Shown here one piece after another: positions 52,293 to 59,745 of a stretch of DNA of 64,000 nt (positions within the stretch are counted from its first letter, which is position 1; the number at the start of each line of letters is the position of its first letter). The position numbers and the translations under genes were made by a program. Origin of the DNA: Rikenellaceae bacterium (lineage in GTDB: Bacteria; Bacteroidota; Bacteroidia; Bacteroidales; Rikenellaceae); NCBI GenBank assembly GCA_015060115.1, contig SUZB01000001.1:114929-178928 (forward strand), written 5' to 3'. The notes under the pieces are model-generated. The model saw only the letters and a program-made list of their open reading frames with translations. It was not told where the DNA came from and did no database searches.

Positions 52293-52742
52293 TTATAATA
52301 ATTTGTCGGCATAGAAGTATAGAATCGCCCAGACGATAAATCTGCCACCCTTGCCCACCAACATCCAGATGGCCGAGGGTATAAACTTAGCCTTGTAGAA
52401 GCCTAAGACGATGGCAAAGACATCGCCCACAAAGGGTACCCAGGTGAGCAGGGCAAGGCCTGCGCCCCACCGTTGTACACGCTCCTTATGCTTGGCGATG
52501 GTCTCAGGCTTAACCCTAAACCAGCGCTCTATCCACTCGGTCTTGCCGAGCCAGCCAATCCAATACGATGTCAGGCCACCAATCCAGTTGCCAAGCGTAG
52601 CTATTGCCACAGTTGCCACAGGCTCACCTCCCGCCACAAGCATACCCACAAGCAACACATCGGAGCTAAAGGGAAAGACCGTTGCAGCAAGGAACGAGCC
52701 GAGGAAGAGGCCTAAATATCCATATTCGAGTAACGATTCCAT
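52293..52742 (-). CDS. YqaA/DedA-like membrane protein
   Basis: 149 aa. GYLGLFLGSFLAATVFPFSSDVLLVGML and GNWIGGLTSYWIGWLGK .. LALLTWVPFVGDVFAIVLGFYK match the YqaA branch of the SNARE-associated/DedA superfamily, likely lipid scramblase-type transporters. Four to five hydrophobic segments. The ATG is 5 nt from the -7 box. Confidence 0.88.
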   Translation of the reverse strand: MESLLEYGYLGLFLGSFLAATVFPFSSDVLLVGMLVAGGEPVATVAIATLGNWIGGLTSYWIGWLGKTEWIERWFRVKPETIAKHKERVQRWGAGLALLTWVPFVGDVFAIVLGFYKAKFIPSAIWMLVGKGGRFIVWAILYFYADKLL

Positions 52743-52855
52743 CTCCGCAAAGATACAAAAAAGAAATTAGCTTTCATCACTTGAAAGGATAATTATTGCG
52801 AAAAGATGACTGCTAAAGATGCGTCATTATGACGCCAAGGATAGCAAAATTATTC
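52743..52855 (-). promoter_or_regulatory. duplicated promoter element driving yqaA
   Basis: Minus strand TATCTTTG at 52748-52755 next to the start codon. The sequence GAAATTAGCTTTCATCACTT and onward to about 52850 matches the inverse complement of 25640-25740 upstream of dnaG. Confidence 0.65.
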
Positions 52856-52936
52856 ATACTAAGGAGTGTAGATGTGTGAAATGATATTTTTTTGAAAAAA
52901 AATAGCTGTGGCGTGTACTATTTGCGGAAAAAAGTG

Positions 52937-52944
52937 TACTTTTG
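52937..52944 (+). promoter_or_regulatory. -7 box for the SDR dehydrogenase gene
   Basis: TACTTTTG fits TAnnTTTG, 74 bases upstream of the ATG. No clear -33. Confidence 0.45.
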
Positions 52945-53018
52945 TTGTTGATTACTATCAAAGGTAATTTAAGGCTACGGATATTTAACCTAAAACAATT
53001 AATATTTAACTTTATCAA

Positions 53019-53963
53019 ATGAAGCGTATTTTGGTTTTGGGTGCCGGCGGTCAGATCGGATCTGAGTTGGTACCATATCTTCGCTCAATCTACGGTGCAG
53101 ATAATGTCTTGGCAACCGATGTTAAGCACAATGCAGTATTGGCTGAGGCGGGTCCTTTCGAGGCTCTCGATGCTCTTGATGCTAAGGCTTATGCCGAGCT
53201 TGTCAACAAGTACAAGATTGACTCTATCTTCAACCTTGTAGCACTCCTCTCGGCAACTGGTGAGAAGAACCCCCAGTTGGCTATGCGTATCAATATGGGC
53301 GCTTTGGAGAACTCGTTGGAGATCGCTCGCGAGAAGAACTGTGCGGTATTTACCCCCAGCTCTATCGGTGCTTTCGGTGGCGACTTCCCCCGCGATAAGA
53401 CCCCTCAGGATACCGTGATGCAGCCCAACACCATCTATGGCGTATGCAAGGTAACTGGCGAGCTCCTATCTAACTACTACCACTCGCGCTTCGGCGTTGA
53501 TACTCGCTCGGTGCGCTTCCCTGGTATCATCTCGAATGTAACGCTCCCCGGTGGCGGTACAACTGACTATGCAGTAGAGATTTACTACGAGGCTGTTAAG
53601 GGTAATAAGTTTGTCTGCAACATCGCTCCCGATGTATATATGGATATGATGTATATGCCCGATGCGTTGCGTGCTACCGTTGAGCTTATGGAGGCTGATC
53701 CTGCGAAGCTTAAGCACCGCAACTCGTTCAACATCGCTGCTATGAGCTTCACTCCTGAGATTATCCGCGAGGTTGTTGAGCGCCATGTGCCCGGCTTCCA
53801 GATGGAGTACAATGTAGACCCCGTTAAGGATGTTATCTCTCGTAGCTGGCCCAACTCATTGGACGACACCTGCGCTCGTGAGGAGTGGGGTTGGAAGCCT
53901 CAGTGGGATTTGGAGTCGATGACTAAGGATATGTTGGAGAAGGTGGCTGCAAAGCTCAAGTAA
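53019..53963 (+). CDS. NAD-dependent epimerase/dehydratase, probable L-threonine 3-dehydrogenase (SDR type)
   Basis: 314 aa. GAGGQIGSELVPYLRSIYGADNVLATD is the Rossmann glycine motif, TPSSIGAFGGDFPRD and YGVCKVTGELLSNYY the Ser and YxxxK catalytic sites, RFPGIISNVTLPGGGTTDYAVEIYYEAV the substrate region. This pattern is that of SDR threonine dehydrogenases making 2-amino-3-oxobutyrate, more than UDP-sugar epimerases. Codon bias suggests strong expression. Monocistronic, ended by R1 copy J. Confidence 0.88.
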   Translation: MKRILVLGAGGQIGSELVPYLRSIYGADNVLATDVKHNAVLAEAGPFEALDALDAKAYAELVNKYKIDSIFNLVALLSATGEKNPQLAMRINMGALENSLEIAREKNCAVFTPSSIGAFGGDFPRDKTPQDTVMQPNTIYGVCKVTGELLSNYYHSRFGVDTRSVRFPGIISNVTLPGGGTTDYAVEIYYEAVKGNKFVCNIAPDVYMDMMYMPDALRATVELMEADPAKLKHRNSFNIAAMSFTPEIIREVVERHVPGFQMEYNVDPVKDVISRSWPNSLDDTCAREEWGWKPQWDLESMTKDMLEKVAAKLK

Positions 53964-54089
53964 TTTCTTGTGATAAGGGGTCTACTTCGGCCTCTCAGTC
54001 AGAAGCCCGAATGGGAAATACGCAAAGTATGTCCCATCCGGGCTTCTTCGTGTCGAGACCAAATTAGACCCCTTCTGACAAGAAATTTG
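53964..54089 (+). repeat. R1 copy J (complete)
   Basis: Arms TTTCTTGTGATAAGGGG and CCCCTTCTGACAAGAAA; hairpin 54002-54046 with GAAGCCCG/CGGGCTTC stem and AATAC..GTATG apex. Confidence 0.75.
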
Positions 54090-54120
54090 GGCCGTGCTGA
54101 CTGGATGCAAGTTTATAAGG

Positions 54121-54216
54121 GAGTTTAGGGAGTTTAATGAGTGTAGGGAGCTTAGGGATAAATGTCGGTAGCGCTCTTCACTAACTTCCCTAACTTCCCT
54201 AATTTCACTAAACTCT
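54121..54216 (+). repeat. R6 copy 4
   Basis: GAGTTTAGGGAGTTTAATGA to TAAACTC, joined to R1 by GTGCTGACTGGATGCA exactly as at 10220-10236. Confidence 0.65.
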
Positions 54217-54237
54217 CTTTATTAATGCGCCCATTTT

Positions 54238-54293
54238 ACCCCTCCGCCCCCTTTTGCCCCTTGGGCTTTAGCCCGCAGGCGAAGCGCCTGCTT
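54238..54293 (+). repeat. R5 right-end fragment
   Basis: Carries the CCCCCTTTTGCCCC segment and terminal hairpin GCAGGCG-AAG-CGCCTGC. Confidence 0.6.
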
Positions 54294-54300
54294 TAGTTTT

Positions 54301-54390
54301 TTAAGACCATTAAGACCTTAAGACCGTAAGACCATTACGAGGTCGGGTATCATTTAGTCCTACATGTCGTATTGGTCTTACTGGTCCTAA
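54301..54390 (+). repeat. R2 copy 10
   Basis: Centre TTACGAGGTCGGGTATCAT. R4 heptamers follow to about 54430, then a small hairpin ATTCGT-TCTTT-ACGAAGAAT (54462-54480). Confidence 0.65.
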
Positions 54391-54484
54391 AAAAATCTAA
54401 CAACTAATAACTAAAAACTAAAAACTAACACTCATTGTGTGCAATAATCTTCTATGAAGATTCGTTCTTTACGAAGAATTGTAT

Positions 54485-54492
54485 TATCTTTG
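54485..54492 (+). promoter_or_regulatory. -7 box for the SurA/OstA operon
   Basis: TATCTTTG ends 4 nt before an ATG (54497) and 10 nt before a second one (54503), implying a leaderless or very short-leader mRNA. Confidence 0.6.
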
Positions 54493-54496
54493 CAAG

Positions 54497-55495
54497 ATGA
54501 TTATGCGTAAACTACTATACATACTCCCCTTAGTGGCAACCTTGATGACTTCGTGTATCGAGGGTGTGGACTTTTCGCGCCATGACGAGGAGAACACAAT
54601 AGCAACTGTCGATGGCGTATCCTTAATGCGCGATGAGTTGCAGCGGGCCTTGCCACAAGGCTTGGAGGGCGATGATAGCGTTACCTTTGCCCGTATGTAT
54701 GTCGATAACTGGGTACTCAAGCAGCTCAAGATGAAGCGTGCCGAGCAGGTGCTATCCTCTTCGTCGGAGGATATCGAGCGCCTTGTTGAGGGCTACCGCC
54801 AGTCGCTTATTATGCGTAGCCTCGACCAATACTATATCGACAACGCCATAGATTTCGAGATTACCGACCAGCAGATTATCTCATATTTTCGCTCGCATAG
54901 CGCACTCTTCAAGCTCGACCATCACAAGGTGCGCGGCTTTGTCGTTAAGGTGCCACGCTCGTTCCGCAATACCACGAACCTGCAATCGGCATTGAAGCGT
55001 GCAGCGGATAGTGGCTCGGCCGAGGAGCTTCAGGCTTTGGTCGAGAAGCACTCGTTGTCGTTGGTCGATATGTCGGGTGCGTGGGTGTCGTACTCCGACT
55101 TTTTGAGCAACCTGCCCACAGAGCGTACACGCGACTATAGCGCACTTTTGCAGAAGAGTGGCCCTCAGCAGATGTCGGCTGATGACTCTATCTTCCACTT
55201 TGTGATTATCGCTGTGGCACGCAAGGGTGAGACAGCCCCTCTGGAGTGTGTCGAGGACGATATTCGTCGTAGGCTCTATGCTGAGCGCCGTGCCGAGATT
55301 GTTACGGCCTACGAGGCGGAGCTTAGGCGCGAGGCCTTCGCTTCGGGGCGTATCGATATTGCGGATACCGCAGCAATGCGCTCGATGAGCTATGTGCCAG
55401 AGGTGGAGGCTACGGCCGAAGAGGAGATTGTGGTAGAGGAGATTTTGGAGGAGGATATCCCTATGGAGAGTGCCGATAGCACAGCAACAAATTAG
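54497..55495 (+). CDS. SurA-like periplasmic lipoprotein
   Basis: 332 aa from 54497 (330 from the ATG at 54503), lipobox MTSC. The N-terminal SurA-like region reads VDGVSLMRDELQRALPQG; helices near 60-125 resemble SurA chaperone helices. The parvulin-like middle (HHKVRGFVVKVPRSFRN .. FHFVIIAVARKGETAPLE, about 138-250) is degenerate. An acidic C-terminal tail ends in Glu/Ser-rich sequence. The frame from 54479 begins upstream of the promoter box and is rejected. Chaperone role inferred from the surA neighbour. Confidence 0.75.
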   Translation: MIMRKLLYILPLVATLMTSCIEGVDFSRHDEENTIATVDGVSLMRDELQRALPQGLEGDDSVTFARMYVDNWVLKQLKMKRAEQVLSSSSEDIERLVEGYRQSLIMRSLDQYYIDNAIDFEITDQQIISYFRSHSALFKLDHHKVRGFVVKVPRSFRNTTNLQSALKRAADSGSAEELQALVEKHSLSLVDMSGAWVSYSDFLSNLPTERTRDYSALLQKSGPQQMSADDSIFHFVIIAVARKGETAPLECVEDDIRRRLYAERRAEIVTAYEAELRREAFASGRIDIADTAAMRSMSYVPEVEATAEEEIVVEEILEEDIPMESADSTATN

Positions 55496-55500
55496 AAAAA

Positions 55501-56940
55501 ATGAAAATTTTAGATATGCGTAAGATTATCACATTGGTGGTTGTTGCCGCCACACTTCTCAGCTCGGCCATCGGTGCTCAGGCACAGCAGCGCCGACAGG
55601 TTATGCTCGACAAGGTTGTTGCCGTTGTTGGCGGCTCGTCGATTCTTCATTCCGAGGTTCAGGAGTATGCCGAGGTTCTCGTTATGCAGCGCCGACAGAT
55701 GGGTTATACCTCTGACCGAGACCCTATGAACGAGGCGTTGGAGGGTTTGTTGGAGCAGAAGTTGCTCTACAATCAGGCCCTTATCGACTCTGTTGAGGTC
55801 AATACCTCGGATGTGAGCGCTATGATTGAGAACTATATGCAGCAGCTTATCGCGGAGGCTGGAGGCATCGCCGAGTTGGAGGCCAAGGAGCATATGCCCG
55901 TCTTCAGCTATCGTGAGATGCTACGCCAGCGCTACGAGGAGCAGAACTATGCTCAGGCTATGCGTAATCAGGTTGTCGGCGGTATCACGGTTGTCCCTGG
56001 CGAGGTTGAGCGCTTCTACAACAGCATCGACAAGGATAGCCTGCCGATGATTGGTGAGCAGTATGTGTATGCCCATATCACCAAGTTCCCATCGTCGCTA
56101 AAGGAGGCTCAGCAGCGTACCAAGGAGCGATTGCTCGATATGCGTGAGCGCGTTATTACGGGTAAGACGAAGTTCTCGGTGTTGGCGCGTATGTACTCTG
56201 TCGATGGCTCGGCAATTCGTGGTGGCGAGATGGAGCCTTCGCCCTCGTCGATGTATGTTCGACCCTTTGCCGAGGCCTTGGAGAAGCTCAAGCCCGGTCA
56301 GGTGTCGGAGATTGTTGAGACAGAGTTTGGTTTCCACATCATCGAGCTTATCGACAAGAAGGGTGAGTTGTATCACTGTCGCCACATTGTCTTGCGCCCC
56401 ACCTTCACGCGCGAGGAGCTTATGGAGCCTGCCCACAAGTTGGACAGCATAGCTCGCCTTATCCGTCTTGACTCGCTCTCGTTTGAGGATGCGGCACTTC
56501 GATTCTCTGACGACGCCTCATCGAAGCACAATGGCGGTATTGTCTCTAACCACGATGTCTTGGAGCGTATGGGTGTCTACGATGGAGCACGCAAGACCGC
56601 TACACGCTTCCTCAAAGAGGATTTTGGTGCTCAGGGTGGCAAATCTTTGGAGGACTATGCAGCCCTTATGCGCCTAAAGGTTGGCGAGGTGTCGGACTCG
56701 TTCCAGAGTGCCGATTTGAAGGGCAACCAGATGAGTAAGATTGTCAAGCTTGTGGAGATTATCCCTGCCCACACAGCATCGTTGGAGGAGGACTATATAC
56801 GCTTGGAGGAGATGGCATTGATGCATAAGCAGGAGCGCATCTTCAAGGAGTGGCTCGATAAGAAGATTCAGGCGATGTATATCTATATCGACCCCGACTA
56901 CCGCGATGGCGAGTTTGTAAATAAGAACTGGATAAAGTAG
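55501..56940 (+). CDS. surA: periplasmic peptidyl-prolyl isomerase SurA
   Basis: 479 aa with a cleavable signal (about 1-28). The N-terminal chaperone domain (LDKVVAVVGGSSILHSEVQEYAEVL) is followed by parvulin domain 1 near 172-285 (KFSVLARMYSVDGSAIRGGEMEP .. VSEIVETEFGFHIIELIDKKG) and a second near 287-395 (YHCRHIVLRPTF .. SFEDAALRFSDDASSKHNGGIV). It escorts beta-barrel proteins to BAM. Starts 5 bases after the SurA-like gene; either ATG 55501 or 55516 is possible. Confidence 0.9.
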   Translation: MKILDMRKIITLVVVAATLLSSAIGAQAQQRRQVMLDKVVAVVGGSSILHSEVQEYAEVLVMQRRQMGYTSDRDPMNEALEGLLEQKLLYNQALIDSVEVNTSDVSAMIENYMQQLIAEAGGIAELEAKEHMPVFSYREMLRQRYEEQNYAQAMRNQVVGGITVVPGEVERFYNSIDKDSLPMIGEQYVYAHITKFPSSLKEAQQRTKERLLDMRERVITGKTKFSVLARMYSVDGSAIRGGEMEPSPSSMYVRPFAEALEKLKPGQVSEIVETEFGFHIIELIDKKGELYHCRHIVLRPTFTREELMEPAHKLDSIARLIRLDSLSFEDAALRFSDDASSKHNGGIVSNHDVLERMGVYDGARKTATRFLKEDFGAQGGKSLEDYAALMRLKVGEVSDSFQSADLKGNQMSKIVKLVEIIPAHTASLEEDYIRLEEMALMHKQERIFKEWLDKKIQAMYIYIDPDYRDGEFVNKNWIK

Positions 56941-56944
56941 GCCT

Positions 56945-59740
56945 ATGCAGCGCAAGAGAGTCCTTTCGATAGTCGTTCTAAGCCTCGTTCTCGGAGCCTT
57001 TCTCTATGCGGCAAGTGGCCGTATGGTGAGGGGCTATCTGCCTTTGGGCGAGGTTGTTGCCCCTGCATTGCAGTCGGCGCCTGCTGCTCAGCCCAAGAAG
57101 AGCTCTGGCGAAAGGCATCTTGTCGATATGGTTGCCGATGATAGCTACCTTATCGATAAGGGCGACTCGACTATCTTTATCCTTGTTGGCAACTTTGCAG
57201 CCCACCACAATGGCGCTGTCATACTCGCCGATAGTGCTGTGCGTTACTCAAATCAGAGCTTTGAGTGCTTCGGCAATGTGTTGATTAACCAAAATACCAC
57301 CTATGTCTATGGCGATAGGGCGGAGTACAACCGTGATGCCAGCCGTGCTACGGTCTTCTCGGAGCTTATCAAGGTCGTAGATGGCGATGCTGTGATGTAT
57401 ACCTATCACTGCACCTTCGATACCGCTGCCGAGGTGGGTGAGTTTCATGGCGGTTGCTATGTAGATAAGGGTGAGAGCCACATGGAGTCAGAGCGTGGCT
57501 ATTACAACACCTCGACACACGAGCTTATCGCTGTTGATCGTGTTGAGATGCGCGATGAGACCTATCAGATGACTGGCGACTCGGTAATTTTCAACACCCA
57601 GACCGAGGATGCCCGCTACTTCTCGAATACCAATATCTGGAATGATAAAGATGAGTATCTCTTTGCCAATGAGGGTACATATACCAAGGCTGAAGATTTA
57701 CATCATCTAACACGCGATGCCTATCTTCTCTCGCCCGAGAGGGAGTTGTGGGCCGATAGCATCAAGTATTATCGCACCGACAACCATATCATCGGTCGTG
57801 GCAACTTGCAGGTTGATGACACCACGCAGAAGATTCTCGGCTTTGCCGACTATGGTGAGTGGTGGGACGACCCAGGCAACGCCTTCTTCACACGCCGCCC
57901 CTCGATGATCAACTACGACCCTTCGGAGCCCGATTCGTTGTTCCTCTCGGCAGATACCCTTTGGATGTATACTATCTCGGCTGCACCCAAGCCTGAGCCT
58001 CAGGATAGCACCGCGCAGGGTGGCGTAGAGGAGATGGTTGCAGAGCTTGAGAGTGCCTCAAAGCCCGATAGCCTCTCTAATGAGCAGCCTATGCCCGATG
58101 TAGATGCCGAGATGCAGAGTGAAGAGCCTCAGGAGAGTATGTTTGATGCTGTGCGCGATGATAATAAGAGAGATAAGGAGTGCAAGGAGGGTAGCGAAAC
58201 CGAGGAGCGCAAGGAGAGCAAGTCGGGTGGCGAGCGTAAGGCGGATGCCGAACATAATCAGCGCCGTTCCAATCGTGAGGTGGATAATGCCAAGCGTTTG
58301 GAGGGTATGCCGGAGCGCTCAGATAAGCAGGAGGCAAGTGCCGAGGAGTCATCATCGGTCGTTGATAGCCTTTCGGAGGTTGAGCCTATGGCCGATAGCG
58401 TGAAGGTGGCGGATAGTGTGGTTGTTGTCGATAGCTTATCCCTTGATAGTCTTGCTGTTGATAGCCTTCAGAGCGACTCGGTGTTTGTCCCCACAGCCAA
58501 GCAGTTGCGCTATCGTGCCAAGTTGGAGAAGCGCCGTATCAAGGACTCTATACGCACTGCTGAGCGCATTGTGCGCGACTCTTTGGACTCGATAGTTAGG
58601 CGCGAGCAGGACTCGGTACAGCATATCAAGGACTCTATTCTCCAAATCAAGATTGACTCTATCGTGGCTAAGCGTATCGCCAAGTCATCGAAGTTGGCCG
58701 ACGAGGAGAAGGAGCGTATGGAGCGTATTAAGCAACGCGCCGAGCAGCGTCGTCGCCATAAGATTGACAAGGCTATGGAGCGTGCCAAGCGTCGTGGCAA
58801 GGAGTATACGGGCGAGACATACACCATCGACTCACTTGCCGACAGCCTCGCCAATGCCCCTGTGGACTCACTGCCTCAGCGCGATACCCTCGGTATGCAG
58901 CGAGATACGCTTGCCGACACGACAGCCATAGACTCTATGGCGATGGACTCTCTTCGCCGTGAGCCCGTTATCCCGCCTGATAGTGTCTATAAACTTATCA
59001 AGGCCTACCGTAATGTGCGTATGTATCGCTCCGACTCGCAGATGCGTGCCGACTCGATGACAATACTCAATACCGACTCGGTAATCCGCCTATATCACAA
59101 CCCCATTTTGTGGAACGAGGGCAATCAGATTACCTGCGACTCGATGCATATCTACACCGAGAACCAGATGTTGAAGCGTGGCCACTTTATGGGTGATCCG
59201 ATTATGGGTATCGAGATTGATACGATGTACTACAATCAGGTGAAGGGCAAGGATATGAAGGCCTACTTTGCCAATGGCGAGGTATATCGCAACGATGTCG
59301 ATGGCAATGCCCAGACCATCTACTATATGCAGGAGGAGGATGCCCCCGATGTTACGGGTATGATGTATATCGAGTCATCGGCAATATCGTTCTATTTGGT
59401 TGATGGCGAGATGGATAAGATTGCCTACAAGCAAAATCCCGAATATGTGCTCTATCCTGTGCAGATGATACCAGAGGATCAGGAGCTACGCTTGCCCGAT
59501 TTCGACTGGTACGATGAGCTACGACCTACGCGCGACTCGGTGCATCAGCGCGTTATCGAGTCTTCGCGCCGTGAGAGCCGTTCGGTGCAGCGTAAGCCAC
59601 TCTTCCCCATCACCGACCGTATCGACTACGACCGTCGCCGTTTGGTGGAGAATAGAGTGTGGATTGACCGCCTTGATGAGCTGACGCCTGAGATTGTGGA
59701 GTGGCGTAACTCGCGACCCTCGTATCAAAACAAGAAGTAG
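56945..59740 (+). CDS. OstA-like (LptA/LptD N-terminal) protein with long charged insertion
   Basis: 931 aa, N-terminal signal or anchor (about 1-25). Residues of about 50-345 form repeated OstA-type beta units (GDSTIFILVGNFAAHHNGAVILADSAV .. CFGNVLINQNTTYVYGDRAEYNRD). About 350-675 is a low-complexity region rich in Asp, Ser, Glu and Arg with recurring DSL. OstA units resume near 677-900 (NVRMYRSDSQMRADSM .. YHNPILWNEGNQITCDSMHIYTENQML). Likely bridges LPS transport between membranes. It follows surA by 4 bases. Confidence 0.82.
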   Translation: MQRKRVLSIVVLSLVLGAFLYAASGRMVRGYLPLGEVVAPALQSAPAAQPKKSSGERHLVDMVADDSYLIDKGDSTIFILVGNFAAHHNGAVILADSAVRYSNQSFECFGNVLINQNTTYVYGDRAEYNRDASRATVFSELIKVVDGDAVMYTYHCTFDTAAEVGEFHGGCYVDKGESHMESERGYYNTSTHELIAVDRVEMRDETYQMTGDSVIFNTQTEDARYFSNTNIWNDKDEYLFANEGTYTKAEDLHHLTRDAYLLSPERELWADSIKYYRTDNHIIGRGNLQVDDTTQKILGFADYGEWWDDPGNAFFTRRPSMINYDPSEPDSLFLSADTLWMYTISAAPKPEPQDSTAQGGVEEMVAELESASKPDSLSNEQPMPDVDAEMQSEEPQESMFDAVRDDNKRDKECKEGSETEERKESKSGGERKADAEHNQRRSNREVDNAKRLEGMPERSDKQEASAEESSSVVDSLSEVEPMADSVKVADSVVVVDSLSLDSLAVDSLQSDSVFVPTAKQLRYRAKLEKRRIKDSIRTAERIVRDSLDSIVRREQDSVQHIKDSILQIKIDSIVAKRIAKSSKLADEEKERMERIKQRAEQRRRHKIDKAMERAKRRGKEYTGETYTIDSLADSLANAPVDSLPQRDTLGMQRDTLADTTAIDSMAMDSLRREPVIPPDSVYKLIKAYRNVRMYRSDSQMRADSMTILNTDSVIRLYHNPILWNEGNQITCDSMHIYTENQMLKRGHFMGDPIMGIEIDTMYYNQVKGKDMKAYFANGEVYRNDVDGNAQTIYYMQEEDAPDVTGMMYIESSAISFYLVDGEMDKIAYKQNPEYVLYPVQMIPEDQELRLPDFDWYDELRPTRDSVHQRVIESSRRESRSVQRKPLFPITDRIDYDRRRLVENRVWIDRLDELTPEIVEWRNSRPSYQNKK

Positions 59741-59745
59741 TGAAG

